Assembly: GCF_018130065.1 (NCBI RefSeq)
Contig: NZ_JAFCME010000003.1
Coordinates: 338,540-402,539, forward strand
Length of the DNA stretch: 64,000 bases
Reading direction: 5' to 3'
Source of the DNA: Bradyrhizobium sp. AUGA SZCCT0158
GTDB taxonomy: Bacteria > Pseudomonadota > Alphaproteobacteria > Rhizobiales > Xanthobacteraceae
Position numbers and translations under genes: made by a program. Of the stretch, positions 26,420 through 35,246 are shown piece by piece. The stretch's first letter is position 1. The number at the start of each line of letters is the position of its first letter. The notes beneath the pieces were generated by a model. The model made no database searches. It saw nothing but the letters and a program-made list of their open reading frames with translations, and was not told where the DNA came from.

Positions 26420-28534
26420 TTAGTTCTTGCGTACGACTAACGCATCGACAACCGTCAAGCCCTGCCCCTCCGGGTGCACCAGCACCGGATTGATCTCCAT
26501 CTCCGAAATCTCACTCGCATGTTGCGCCGCCAGCACCGACAGCTCTGAAATCAACCGCGACAATGCAGCCACATCGGCCTTAGCAGCGCCACGAAACCCG
26601 TTCAGCAGCGGCGCTGCCTTCAGAGCTCCCAGCATCACCGTCGCCTCTTCCGCACTCACCGGCGCCGGCCGGTAGATCACGTCGCGAAACAATTCCGTGG
26701 TGATGCCGCCGAGGCCGACCATGATGACCGGCCCGAAAACCTTGTCCGTCAGCGTGCCGACGATGATCTCGACGCCCTTTTTGGCCATCGGCCCGACCAG
26801 CACGCCCTGGATCGCGGCATCCGGCCGGTGTTTTCGCGCGCTGTCGAGCAGCATGCCGTAGGCCGTAAACGCTTCGCCCTTGGTCGTGATATTGACGCGG
26901 ACGCCGCCGACCTCGCTCTTGTGCGGGATGTCGCGCGACTGGATCTTCATGACCAGCGGAAAGCCCGCGCGGGCGATTGCGGCGTCGAGTTCGCCCCGCT
27001 CGGTCACCAGCATCTCGTCCGGCAATGCAATGCCGGCATCCCGCAGCAGCGACTTGCTGTCGAACTCCGACAGCGCCGGTGATGTCAGATGCGCGGATAG
27101 ATCGCGTGACGGCACTGTCGCCATATCCGCAAGCGCCGCCAGCTTGAAATTGGAATACTCCACCAGAGCCCGCATCGCGACGCCGACATGCGTGAGGCCC
27201 GACAGCACCACGACGCCGGATTTTGCGAGTTCTCCGCGCGCGAATGCCGACGGCAGCGTGTAGGAATAGAACACGATCGGCTTGTTCTGCGCCGAGATCA
27301 CCGGCTTCAGCTCGGCCTCCTTGAACCACATCCGCACCTCGCTCGACAGCGACAGCACCACCAGGATGGCGTCGACTTCGTCGGAGACGGCGAGCAGATC
27401 GATGGTCTTCTGCAGGCCGCCGCTGCTGACGCCTTGTGCGGTAACATCGATCGGATTGCCCGCGGCGCCATAGGACGGCATCCACTGCTTGATCTGATTC
27501 TGGACGGCCTGCGACAGTTCCGGAACCTTCAGCCCCTGCATTGAGACGGTGTCGGCGCCCCAGATCCCGCCGCCACCGGACACGGTCAGCACCGCGACAC
27601 GGTCGCCCTTCGGCAGCGGGTTCGTCGTCAGCACCGCGGCGATCGTCACCGCTTCGTCGAGATCGTTGGAGACGATAAAGCCATACTTGGCGAACACCGC
27701 GTCATAGGCCGCCGACCATCCGGCCATGCTGGCGGTGTGCGAGGCCGCGGCGCGCTCGCCCGCGCCGGAACGGCCGACTTTTGTCACGATGACGGGCTTT
27801 CGCATTTCCGCGGCGCGGCGGGCCGCGGCGCGGAATTTGTCGACGTCGCGGATGCCCTCGATGAACAGCAGGATGACGTCGGTGGAAGCATCCTGCACCA
27901 TGTAATCCAGAAATTCGCCTGCGCCGAGATCGCTTTCATTGCCGGCGCTGACGCAATAGCTGATCGCAACGCCGAGCGCCTTGGCGCGATGCTTGATGGC
28001 AAAACCGATGCCGCCGCTTTGCGCGACAATGGCGATCCGCCTTGTGGTCGCGACCAGCGGAACATGACCCGGCTTGACGTCGACCGTCGGGCTGAAGGTC
28101 GCCGCGACCTTCTGCACTTCGCTCAGGAAACCTTCGGCATTGGGACCTGAAATCCGCATGCCGGTGCGCTTCGCAATCGCGACGATCTTGTCCTGCATGA
28201 CAACGCTGTCGCCGCCTTCCTCCGCAAAGCCGGAGGAAATGATGACGGCATTCTTGACGCCGACCGCGGCACACTGCTCCAGCGCGCCCACCACGGCGGG
28301 GGCGGGAATGATGATGATGGCGAGATCGACCGGCGCGCCGACCTCGGCGATTGTCTTGTAGCATCGCAGCCCGTCGATATCGGGATAGTTCGGATTGATC
28401 GGATAGATCCTGCCCGGATACTCGTTCTTGCGCAGCATCGACAGCAGCCGCCCCGGAATCTTCTCATGATCGCGCGAGGCGCCGATCAGCGCGATGCTGT
28501 CGGGCGCGAAGAAACTGTCGAGCGGATGCGGCAT
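26420..28534 (-). CDS. acyl-CoA synthetase, NDP-forming (acetate-CoA ligase ADP-forming family)
   Basis: ATG at 28534 gives 704 residues; the upstream part of the frame lies in a repeat and is excluded. Domain order is a CoA-binding domain (SIALIGASRDHEKIPGRLL), a succinyl-CoA-ligase-like domain with the phosphohistidine region ASHTASMAG (His near 266), a second flavodoxin-like domain, and a C-terminal ATP-grasp domain (FPLVMKIQSRDIPHKSEVGG and VGLGGITTELFRD). The family makes acyl-CoA from an acid, ATP and CoA with ADP release. It sits downstream of the VOC and hydratase genes and probably activates or releases an acid intermediate of this cluster. Confidence 0.93.
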   Translation of the reverse strand: MPHPLDSFFAPDSIALIGASRDHEKIPGRLLSMLRKNEYPGRIYPINPNYPDIDGLRCYKTIAEVGAPVDLAIIIIPAPAVVGALEQCAAVGVKNAVIISSGFAEEGGDSVVMQDKIVAIAKRTGMRISGPNAEGFLSEVQKVAATFSPTVDVKPGHVPLVATTRRIAIVAQSGGIGFAIKHRAKALGVAISYCVSAGNESDLGAGEFLDYMVQDASTDVILLFIEGIRDVDKFRAAARRAAEMRKPVIVTKVGRSGAGERAAASHTASMAGWSAAYDAVFAKYGFIVSNDLDEAVTIAAVLTTNPLPKGDRVAVLTVSGGGGIWGADTVSMQGLKVPELSQAVQNQIKQWMPSYGAAGNPIDVTAQGVSSGGLQKTIDLLAVSDEVDAILVVLSLSSEVRMWFKEAELKPVISAQNKPIVFYSYTLPSAFARGELAKSGVVVLSGLTHVGVAMRALVEYSNFKLAALADMATVPSRDLSAHLTSPALSEFDSKSLLRDAGIALPDEMLVTERGELDAAIARAGFPLVMKIQSRDIPHKSEVGGVRVNITTKGEAFTAYGMLLDSARKHRPDAAIQGVLVGPMAKKGVEIIVGTLTDKVFGPVIMVGLGGITTELFRDVIYRPAPVSAEEATVMLGALKAAPLLNGFRGAAKADVAALSRLISELSVLAAQHASEISEMEINPVLVHPEGQGLTVVDALVVRKN

Positions 28535-28552
28535 GGGGGATGCGCCTATCTC

Positions 28553-28644
28553 CGTCATGGCCGGGCTTGACCCGGCCATCCACGTCTTGCTTTCCGCTGG
28601 ACTTTAAAGACGTGGATGCCCGGGACAAGCCCGGGCATGACGAC
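28553..28644. repeat. palindrome pair, GTCATGGCCGGG family
   Basis: An arm GTCATGGCCGGGCTTGACCC and the opposite arm GGGACAAGCCCGGGCATGAC flank the inner inverted repeat CCACGTCTT / AAGACGTGG. It lies between the VOC and acyl-CoA synthetase genes, inside a likely operon. A close copy is at 31742-31835. Confidence 0.82.
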
Positions 28645-28662
28645 TGGGTGAACGCGCGTCAA

Positions 28663-29427
28663 TCACGCCGTGAGATTAAACCTCACCCCGCACAGATCAA
28701 ACCCGTCCCCGGTCACCTTGCAGCCCTTCGCCCTGGCCGCATCCCGCACCTTGGCGATATCGGCAACCTTGAACGTCAGCCCGCTCATCAGATCGGCCGG
28801 ACCCTTGACGAAATGGAAGCTGGCATTGGGCAGTTTCAGCTCCGGCTCGCCCTTCGCGTTCTTGCTCACGGCGACGCCGATGATCTGGCCCCAATGCGCG
28901 GCCAGCACCTCCGGTTCCGGGCTTTCCATCTCGACGTCGGTCAGCGCCAGCGTTACATCCTTGGCGATCGACTTCTGCCAGTCGGGGCCGGCCGGCGGAT
29001 AGGGTCCCAGAATGTCGTCGCTGCCTTCGGTGTGGTTGAACTCGATGAAGGCGGCGCGGCAATCGCGCGGGTGCAGTTGCACGCCGTGATAGGGCGCGTG
29101 CGTGATCACGTTCGCGGTGCGCACGCCCATCTCGTTGGCGCGCCTGCCGTAGGCATCCGGGTCATCGCAGCAGAAGATCGCCATATAACCGCCGCGGCCG
29201 CCATTCTTGTCGATGAAGCGCCCCGCCGCGGTGCCCGGCTGGAACGGCGCTACCACTTCGAGCAGGATGGTGTCGACCGGCAGCAGCGCGTTCTCCAGGC
29301 CGTATTTGGCGACGTTGCCGTCACGGAAGCACTCGTTCAGCCCCATGATCGCGGCAATGTCCGAAATCACGGGCTCCAGCTTCGGCGCCACCAGGCAGAT
29401 CTGCCGCAACCTCATATACCCGGCCAT
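28663..29427 (-). CDS. VOC-family (glyoxalase-like) protein
   Basis: Encodes 254 residues, with GAGGTAG before the ATG. The protein has two related beta-alpha-beta modules of the vicinal-oxygen-chelate fold. The sequence AGYMRLRQICLVAPKLEPVI opens the first module, and a second half with LALTDVEMESPEPEVLAAHW resembles glyoxalase-like (Glyoxalase_3-type) proteins. Such proteins include dioxygenases, epimerases and isomerases, and metal ligands cannot be assigned surely here. It is 9 bases downstream of the enoyl-CoA hydratase gene, indicating one transcript in the acyl-CoA cluster. Confidence 0.85.
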   Translation of the reverse strand: MAGYMRLRQICLVAPKLEPVISDIAAIMGLNECFRDGNVAKYGLENALLPVDTILLEVVAPFQPGTAAGRFIDKNGGRGGYMAIFCCDDPDAYGRRANEMGVRTANVITHAPYHGVQLHPRDCRAAFIEFNHTEGSDDILGPYPPAGPDWQKSIAKDVTLALTDVEMESPEPEVLAAHWGQIIGVAVSKNAKGEPELKLPNASFHFVKGPADLMSGLTFKVADIAKVRDAARAKGCKVTGDGFDLCGVRFNLTA

Positions 29428-29436
29428 GTCACTACC

Positions 29437-30231
29437 TCAATGGTTCTGGAACACGGGCTTGCGCTTCTCGACAAACGCCTTTGCCGCTTCCTTGTGATCG
29501 AGGGTCTCGCCGGAGCGCGAATGGTGGATCGCCTCGGCGTCAAAACATTCTTCCAGCGACATCGTCTCGGCGTTGTTGATGTTGCGCTTGATGTAGCCGA
29601 GCGTGATCGACGGGCCCTGCGCCAGCGACAGCGCCAGATCATACGCGACCGCCTCGACTTCCGCGTCGGGCACCACCTTGGTCACCATGCCGAGATTGTA
29701 GGCCTCCTGCGCGCTGAGCACCGGCGAGGTCAGATACAATTCGCGCGCCTTGGCGCTGCCGAGCATTTGGGTGAGAAAATACGTGCCGCCGTAGTCGCCG
29801 GACAGTCCGACCTTTGCAAACGCCGTCGTGATCTTGCAGGACGCGCTGGCGATCCGCAGATCGCAGGCGAGCGCGATCGAGAGCCCGGCGCCGGCCGCGG
29901 CGCCATCGACCTGCGCCACCACGGGCTTTTGCATCTGGTGCAGGATGCGCGAGACTTCCATGCCGCGGCGGAGATTGACCATCTTGGCTTCGAACGACAG
30001 CGGCGCCCGCCCCTCCGCCATCGACTTGACGTCGCCGCCGACGCAGAACGTGCCGCCGGCGCCCTTCAGCAGCACCGCGCGCACCTCGTGATCCTCGGCC
30101 GCGCGCCGCGCCGCCTCGACAAGACCACGCGTCATGTCCGGATTGAGCGCGTTGCGCCGGTCGGGACGGTTCATGATGATGGTGAGCAAGCCCTGGTCGA
30201 GCTGCTGGAGGACCATTTCGTTCTGGCTCAT
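29437..30231 (-). CDS. enoyl-CoA hydratase/isomerase family protein
   Basis: Encodes 264 residues. Crotonase motifs are LKGAGGTFCVGGDVKSM and VAQVDGAAAGAGLSIALACD, which form the oxyanion hole. FAKVGLSGDYGGTYFLTQML follows, with Asp where hydratases often have Glu, as in several isomerase-type members. It acts on an enoyl-CoA intermediate, presumably of the same pathway as the neighbouring ligase. It precedes the VOC gene by 9 bases. Confidence 0.93.
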   Translation of the reverse strand: MSQNEMVLQQLDQGLLTIIMNRPDRRNALNPDMTRGLVEAARRAAEDHEVRAVLLKGAGGTFCVGGDVKSMAEGRAPLSFEAKMVNLRRGMEVSRILHQMQKPVVAQVDGAAAGAGLSIALACDLRIASASCKITTAFAKVGLSGDYGGTYFLTQMLGSAKARELYLTSPVLSAQEAYNLGMVTKVVPDAEVEAVAYDLALSLAQGPSITLGYIKRNINNAETMSLEECFDAEAIHHSRSGETLDHKEAAKAFVEKRKPVFQNH

Positions 30232-30274
30232 GTGCGGGTTCTTTCGTGGTTATTGTTGGTTGAAATCTCTCAAC

Positions 30275-30360
30275 GTCATTGCGAGGAGCGTAGCGACGAA
30301 GCAATCCATTCTATCTTCTTGCCGCGCTATCGATTGCTTCGCTTCGCTCGCAATGACGAG
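30275..30360. repeat. palindrome pair, GTCATTGCGAGGAGC family
   Basis: Opposed arms CGTCATTGCGAGGAGCG and CGCTCGCAATGACG with inner GAAGCAATCCA / CGATTGCTTC. Relatives lie at 34392, 36092 and 49860. It separates the binding-protein gene from the hydratase gene on the same strand. Confidence 0.82.
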
Positions 30361-30370
30361 GTCCCAATTT

Positions 30371-31588
30371 CTATTTCTTCACCAGCGGGCAGCGCGACAA
30401 TTCCAGCGACTGGAACGCCTCGTTACCGGGAATGGTCGCCAGCAGCTTGTAGTCGTCCCAGCGGCCTTTCGATTCCGACGGCTTCTTGACTTCAAACAGG
30501 TACATGTCGTGCACCATGCGGCCGTCTTCACGGATCTTGCCGTTCTTGGCGAACATGTCGTTGATCGGCGTCTCCTTCATGATTTTCATGACGGCCGCCG
30601 AATCGGTGGTGCCCGCGGCCTTGACCGCCTTCAGATAATGCGTGACGGAGGAATAGACGCCGGCCTGCGCCGACGTCGGCACGCGCTTGATGCGATCCAT
30701 GAAGCGTTTTGAGAACGCGCGGGTATCGTCGTTGAGGTCCCAGTAAAACGCTTCGGCGAGCAGCAGGCCCTGCGCGGTCTCCAGCCCGATGCTGTCGATA
30801 TCGGTGACGAAGGCGAGCAGCGGCGCGACCTTCTGGCCGCTCTTCATCAATCCAAACTCGGCTGCCTGCTTGATGGCGTTGATGGTGTCGCCGCCGGCAT
30901 TGGCGAGGCCGATCACCTTGGCCTTGGAAGACTGCGCCTGCAGCAGGAACGAGGAGAAGTCGGACGTGTTGAGCGGATGCCGCACGCTGCCGAGCACCTT
31001 GCCGCCGGACTTCGCCACCACATTGCCGGTATCCTTTTCCAGATCATGTCCGAACGCATAGTCCGCGGTCAGGAAGTACCAGCTGTCCAGACCCTGCTTG
31101 ACGGAAGCCAGGCCGGTCACATTGGCCTGGCCGTAGGTGTCGAACACATAATGGACAGTCAGGGGACCGCAGGCTTCGTTGGTGAGGCGGATCGAGCCGG
31201 GGCCGTTGAAGATCACGATCTTGTTGCGCGCCTTGGCGATCTCGCCGGCGGCCAGCGCGGTGGCGGACGCCGCGACGTCGAACAGCATTTCGACGCCCTG
31301 ATTGTCGAACATGTCGCGGGCGATGTTGGCCGAAAGGTCGGCCTTGTTCTGATGATCGGCCGCGATGATCTCGATCTTGCGGCCGAGCACCTCGCCGCCG
31401 AAATCCTCCACCGCCATCTTGGCCGCATACTCGCTGCCGGGGCCGGTAATGTCAGCATACAGGCTCGACATGTCGAGGATGCCGCCGAGCTTGAGCGGCG
31501 GTTTGGCCTGCGCCAGCGCAGCCGTGCTCGACATCGCCAGGCTGATCGCCGAGACAGCGGCGAAAATGCCCGTGACAAACCGTTTCAT
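30371..31588 (-). CDS. ABC transporter substrate-binding protein, branched-chain amino acid type
   Basis: ATG at 31588 follows GGGAGG and gives 405 residues. The signal peptide is VTGIFAAVSAISLAMSSTAALAQA. The mature part is a Leu/Ile/Val-binding-type periplasmic protein with LKLGGILDMSSLYADITGPG, AAKMAVEDFGGEVLGRKIEI and HQNKADLSANIARDMFD. In Bradyrhizobium-like genomes many of these bind aromatic or other carboxylates rather than amino acids. No permease or ATPase genes are adjacent. The nearby acyl-CoA genes suggest it captures the substrate of that pathway. A single Cys pair (EACGPL and none close) suggests no key disulfide. Confidence 0.92.
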   Translation of the reverse strand: MKRFVTGIFAAVSAISLAMSSTAALAQAKPPLKLGGILDMSSLYADITGPGSEYAAKMAVEDFGGEVLGRKIEIIAADHQNKADLSANIARDMFDNQGVEMLFDVAASATALAAGEIAKARNKIVIFNGPGSIRLTNEACGPLTVHYVFDTYGQANVTGLASVKQGLDSWYFLTADYAFGHDLEKDTGNVVAKSGGKVLGSVRHPLNTSDFSSFLLQAQSSKAKVIGLANAGGDTINAIKQAAEFGLMKSGQKVAPLLAFVTDIDSIGLETAQGLLLAEAFYWDLNDDTRAFSKRFMDRIKRVPTSAQAGVYSSVTHYLKAVKAAGTTDSAAVMKIMKETPINDMFAKNGKIREDGRMVHDMYLFEVKKPSESKGRWDDYKLLATIPGNEAFQSLELSRCPLVKK

Positions 31589-31741
31589 GAAGGCCTCCCT
31601 TTTCTTGGCTGCCGCATTGCCAGCGGCTTCGAATTTCACTCGGCGCGATCATGCCGCATGGCTCCCACAGCGGCAAGGCGCGCGCGGAGCGCGTCTCGCA
31701 TGCGTTTTTCCGTTAAGCGGAATGGCGCCTCATGTAGAGTT

Positions 31742-31835
31742 CGTCATGGCCGGGTTTGTTCCGGCCATCCACGTCTTCCTTCTCGCTCTAAAGAAAGAAG
31801 ACGTGGATGCCCGGCACAAGGCCGGGCATGACGAC
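31742..31835. repeat. palindrome pair, GTCATGGCCGGG family
   Basis: Arms CGTCATGGCCGGGTTTG and GCCGGGCATGACGACG in opposite orientation flank the inner repeat CCACGTCTTC / GAAGACGTGG. It is a near copy of the element at 28553-28644. Confidence 0.82.
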
Positions 31836-31942
31836 GTTCGGTACCAAGGCGCTATTTCATGGATCTCTTTTTGAGAGAGACTCTGAGGGGCTTACAAAGC
31901 AAGCGTCTCGAAGGACGAAGCCAGAGAGGATCACCGGAGGCC

Positions 31943-31985
31943 TCATGGTTCGAGACGGCGCATGCGCGCCTCCTCACCATGAGGA
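31943..31985. repeat. inverted repeat CTCATGGT ... ACCATGAG
   Basis: CTCATGGTTCGAGACGGCGC and GCGCGCCTCCTCACCATGAG form a stem with a short central CATG. It is similar to intergenic hairpins common in rhizobial genomes. It lies just upstream of the SNase-like gene. Confidence 0.65.
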
Positions 31986-32031
31986 TTGATGATGCGGTAT
32001 GATGATATCACAAGGAGCAGACACCAACGAT

Positions 32032-32829
32032 ATGAGACGCGTGGACCACAACCGTCACAGTTCGCACATCGCGGTCATGCTGATATGTGGCTCGGCCGTC
32101 ATGGCCACCACTCCCGCCAACGCCGCCGGCTGCATCTTCGAACCGCAAGGCGAAGGCCGCGTCGCCGCCGTGATCGACGCGCGCAGTTTTCGCCTCGATG
32201 ACGGCCGCGAAGTCCGTCTCGCCGGCATCGTGTCCGCCGCCTCGGACAAAACCAAAACGGCGGGCGCGGCAGCCCTGTCTTCGATCGTTACCGGGCGCGA
32301 TGTGACACTGCACGGCGACGACGACGCGCCGGACCGTTATGGCCGCCAGTCCGCCTTCGTGTTCCTGCCGGGTTCCGAGACGCCGGTACAAAGCGAGCTG
32401 CTGCGCCGCGGGGAGGCGCTGGTTTCGACCGAAATGGCCGACAAGGACTGCGCCGCGGAACTGGCGGCCGCCGAGGCCGAGGCGCGCCGGGCCAAAAGGG
32501 GAACCTGGGCTGATCCGGCGGCCATAAAAAACGCGGAAAGTCCCGGCGATATTTTGGCCGGGATTGGGCGCTTTACGGTGGTCGAGGGCAGGGTTTTGTC
32601 CGTGCGGCAGGCAGGGGCAACGACCTATCTGAATTTTGGCCGGAACTGGACACGGGACTTTGCTGTGACTATTTCAAGGCGCATGATACCGGCGTTCGAG
32701 GCGGCCGGGCTGTCGCCTAAGTCCTTCGAAAATCGACGGATTCGTGTCCGCGGCTATGTCGAGGCGCGGGGTGGGCCACGGATCGACGTGCTTCGGGTGG
32801 GACAGATTGAAGTACTCGGCGGGAATTAG
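32032..32829 (+). CDS. exported SNase-like (thermonuclease-fold) protein
   Basis: From ATG 32032 the product is 265 residues; an ATG at 31999 in the same frame is an alternative. The N-terminal signal is HIAVMLICGSAVMATTPANA. Residues after it show the staphylococcal-nuclease-type OB fold: VIDARSFRLDDGREVRLAGI, then DRYGRQSAFVFLPG, then LLRRGEALVS. This covers the Asp/Arg catalytic area in part. A second beta region at the end (RRIRVRGYVEARGGPRIDVL) may be an additional OB-like domain. It is probably a periplasmic nuclease-like or nucleic-acid-binding protein. The M48 lipoprotein gene follows 28 bases later and is likely co-transcribed. Confidence 0.8.
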   Translation: MRRVDHNRHSSHIAVMLICGSAVMATTPANAAGCIFEPQGEGRVAAVIDARSFRLDDGREVRLAGIVSAASDKTKTAGAAALSSIVTGRDVTLHGDDDAPDRYGRQSAFVFLPGSETPVQSELLRRGEALVSTEMADKDCAAELAAAEAEARRAKRGTWADPAAIKNAESPGDILAGIGRFTVVEGRVLSVRQAGATTYLNFGRNWTRDFAVTISRRMIPAFEAAGLSPKSFENRRIRVRGYVEARGGPRIDVLRVGQIEVLGGN

Positions 32830-32857
32830 CTCGTTCGGAAGAGAAGAGTGGGCTGAC

Positions 32858-34354
32858 GTGACGAAGCGTTCAGGACGGCGCGAGGGAAGTACAGGCCGCC
32901 GCCTTTTGGCTGCGCCGGCCGTGCTGTGCGCTGCTTTGACGCTGTCGGCCTGCGGCAGTGTCGGCGGCCGGTTCGAGACCGCAGCGCCGACGACGGCCAC
33001 TTCGCCCGCCAAACCGAACCGCACCGTGGCGCAGACGCCGGCGAGCGAGCGCGAGCATGAGCGCATCCTCTCCTCCTATGGCGGCGCCTATGACGATCCG
33101 AAGCTGGAGGCGCTGATCGGCAAGACCGTCGACCGGCTGGTCGCGGCCTCCGACCGTCCCGACCAGGCCTATCGGGTGACAATCCTGAATTCCGGCGCGG
33201 TCAACGCGTTCGCACTGCCGACCGGCCAGCTCTATGTGACGCGCGGCCTGATCGCGCTCGCCAGCGACACCTCGGAATTGTCTTCGGTGCTGAGCCACGA
33301 AATGGCGCATGTGCTGGCCAAGCACGCCTCGATCCGCGACGACAAGGCAAGGCAGGCGGCCGTCGTCACCCGCGTCGTCACCGATATGAGCAACGATCCG
33401 GATCTGACCGCGCTGGCGCTTGCGAAAACAAAACTGACGATGGCGAGCTTCTCGCGCGCCCAGGAATTCGAGGCCGACGGCATCGGCGTCGGTATTTCGG
33501 CGCGCGCGCATTTCGATCCCTATGGCGCCTCGCGCTTCCTGAGCGCGATGGAGCGCAACGCAGCGCTGAAGGCCGGCAAGACCTCGCTCGATCCTCGCGC
33601 GCAGGACTTTCTGTCGTCGCACCCGGCAACCCCGGAGCGCGTGCAGAATGCGCAGAACTCGGCCCGGCAGTTCTCTTCGCCGGAGGGCGGCGAGCGCGAC
33701 CGCGAGACTTATCTCGCCGCGATCGACAACATCGTCTATGGCGAAGACCCCAGCGAAGGCTTTGTGCGCGGCCGGCGCTTCCTGCATCCCAAGCTCGGTT
33801 TCACGTTTGCCGCCCCCGACACGTTCACGCTCGACAACACCGCGCAGGCCGTGATCGGCGTCCGCGAAGGCGGCACGCAGGCGATGCGCTTCGACGTGGT
33901 CCGGGTGCCGGCCGAGCAGACGCTCGGCGACTACCTCAATTCCGGCTGGATGGAAGGCGTCGAGAAGGCCTCGACCGAGGACCTCACCATCAACGGCTTC
34001 CCGGCGGCGTCGGCCTCGGCGAGTGGCGACCAGTGGCAGTTCAAGGTCTACGCGCTGCGCTTCGGCAGCGACGTCTACCGCTTCATTTTTGCCGCCAAGC
34101 AGAAGACCACCGAAAGCGAGCGCAACGCGCGCGAGACCGTCAACTCGTTCCGCCGCCTGACGCTCGAGGAGATTCAGGCGGCACGTCCGTTGCGCATAAA
34201 AGTCATCACCGTGCAGCCCGGCGACACCGTGGAATCGCTCTCGCACCGCATGTCCGGCGTCGACCGCCCGGCCCAGCGCTTCCGCATCCTCAACGGTCTC
34301 GACGCCAACGCCCAGGTCAAGACCCGCGACCGCGTCAAGATCGTGGTGGATTGA
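32858..34354 (+). CDS. M48-family metalloprotease lipoprotein with LysM-like tail
   Basis: GTG at 32858 is chosen because it gives a lipoprotein signal (LLAAPAVLCAALTLSACGS, lipobox LSAC); total 498 residues. The zinc motif HEMAH (147-151) is followed by EFEADGIGV around residue 204, as in BepA-like outer-membrane-quality-control proteases. The C-terminus (VITVQPGDTVESLSHRMS and FRILNGLDANAQVKTRDRVK) is a LysM-like module that could hold the enzyme at peptidoglycan. A middle region of unknown fold contains LHPKLGFTFAAPDTF. The protein should be a periplasmic lipoprotein in assembly or degradation of envelope proteins. Confidence 0.9.
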   Translation: MTKRSGRREGSTGRRLLAAPAVLCAALTLSACGSVGGRFETAAPTTATSPAKPNRTVAQTPASEREHERILSSYGGAYDDPKLEALIGKTVDRLVAASDRPDQAYRVTILNSGAVNAFALPTGQLYVTRGLIALASDTSELSSVLSHEMAHVLAKHASIRDDKARQAAVVTRVVTDMSNDPDLTALALAKTKLTMASFSRAQEFEADGIGVGISARAHFDPYGASRFLSAMERNAALKAGKTSLDPRAQDFLSSHPATPERVQNAQNSARQFSSPEGGERDRETYLAAIDNIVYGEDPSEGFVRGRRFLHPKLGFTFAAPDTFTLDNTAQAVIGVREGGTQAMRFDVVRVPAEQTLGDYLNSGWMEGVEKASTEDLTINGFPAASASASGDQWQFKVYALRFGSDVYRFIFAAKQKTTESERNARETVNSFRRLTLEEIQAARPLRIKVITVQPGDTVESLSHRMSGVDRPAQRFRILNGLDANAQVKTRDRVKIVVD

Positions 34355-34391
34355 CGCGCGAAATTGCTTGGGCGGAGGGGCGATCAGCCAC

Positions 34392-34473
34392 CGTCATTGC
34401 GAGCGAAGCGCAGCAATCCATAGCCGCAAAGCAAGCATGGATTGCTTCGTCGCTTCGCTCCTCGCAATGACGA
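34392..34473. repeat. palindrome pair, GTCATTGCGAGCGAAGC family
   Basis: Arms CGTCATTGCGAGCGAAGCG and CGCTCCTCGCAATGACG with inner CAATCCA / TGGATTG. It lies between the stop codons of the M48 gene and the small minus-strand gene, in a position fitting a bidirectional end. Confidence 0.82.
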
Positions 34474-34479
34474 TGCAGA

Positions 34480-34773
34480 TCAATGCCTGCTCGGCTCAAG
34501 CACCACGACTACACCCGTCATTTCCGGTTCATGCGGCCTCAGGCTTGTGAGCGTCGCATCGCTCCAGTCGGCGAGACTGACGACTTCGCCGCTTTGGGCT
34601 TCCGTCTCCGGCGCCCCGGTAGGTTCGAGAACCTTGAGGCCGCGGGTATCCAGAAAGAACGTGTGGTTGCCGAACAGATTGTTCAGTTGGGCGACCGCCG
34701 GATGATCGTCGGGAAGAACCTCGGCCTGGAACTGGCTCAGGGTTTGTTTAACCTGTGTCGAATTCAGCTTCAT
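34480..34773 (-). CDS. small hypothetical protein (97 aa)
   Basis: TGGAG six bases before the ATG at 34773 fixes the start. The product opens MKLNSTQVKQTLSQFQAEVL and contains HPAVAQLNNLFGNHTFFLDT, then a Glu/Ala part and a hydrophobic VVVVLEPSRH end. No signal peptide or metal motif is visible. The family is not recognised, though small proteins of this look are common in Bradyrhizobium. It is next to a CBS-domain gene on the same strand. Confidence 0.7.
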   Translation of the reverse strand: MKLNSTQVKQTLSQFQAEVLPDDHPAVAQLNNLFGNHTFFLDTRGLKVLEPTGAPETEAQSGEVVSLADWSDATLTSLRPHEPEMTGVVVVLEPSRH

Positions 34774-34811
34774 GATCTGCTCCACTTTCGATGTTAAGCA
34801 CGTCTTCGGTG

Positions 34812-35246
34812 CTAGCCGGTCTGCGTGTGCTCGCCTCCCGGACGCGAAACCAGGCTCAACGCTTCCCCGGCCACGCCATCGCCGTCGACAACGGCGACGT
34901 CTCCCAGCGACAGAATGCCGACGAGGCGCTTGTCGCGATCGAGGACCGGCATGCGCCGGACCTGGATCTCACCCATATTGAGGGTCACCTCTCCGATATC
35001 CTGGTCGTCAAAGCAGTATTTGACGTCCGTCGTCATGACGTCACGGACTCTCGCATCCGGGCCCTTGCCGTCTGCAACACCGCGAATGGCGATGTCACGA
35101 TCGGTGACCATGCCAATGAGCCGGTCGGCGTCACCGACGGGCAGGACTCCCGAATCAAGCCCCGCCATGGCGATCGCCGCCTGCTGGATGGTTTCGTCCG
35201 GACTGGCGACGTAGACGTCGCGCGTCATTGCTTCGCTCACTCTCAT
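34812..35246 (-). CDS. CBS-domain protein
   Basis: The start is ATG 35246 after AAGGTG, giving 144 residues made almost wholly of two CBS motifs. The first is about residues 6-60 (MTRDVYVASPDETIQQAA and VLPVGDADRLIGMVTDRDIA). The second is about 70-125 (DVMTTDVKYCFDDQDIGE and MPVLDRDKRLVGILSLGD). Stand-alone CBS pairs bind adenosyl nucleotides and act as energy sensors or regulators. Its tail is short and carries no enzyme domain. It may be co-transcribed with the small gene after it, 38 bases away. Confidence 0.92.
   Translation of the reverse strand: MRVSEAMTRDVYVASPDETIQQAAIAMAGLDSGVLPVGDADRLIGMVTDRDIAIRGVADGKGPDARVRDVMTTDVKYCFDDQDIGEVTLNMGEIQVRRMPVLDRDKRLVGILSLGDVAVVDGDGVAGEALSLVSRPGGEHTQTG

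Larger units (their letters stand above)
31589..32031. other. intergenic region, 443 bases, with two palindromes
   Basis: No gene is seen here. It holds the promoter region of the binding-protein gene on the minus strand, a GTCATGGCCGGG palindrome (31742-31835) and a second inverted repeat CTCATGGT ... ACCATGAG (31943-31985). The SNase-like gene may start within its last 33 bases. Confidence 0.6.
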
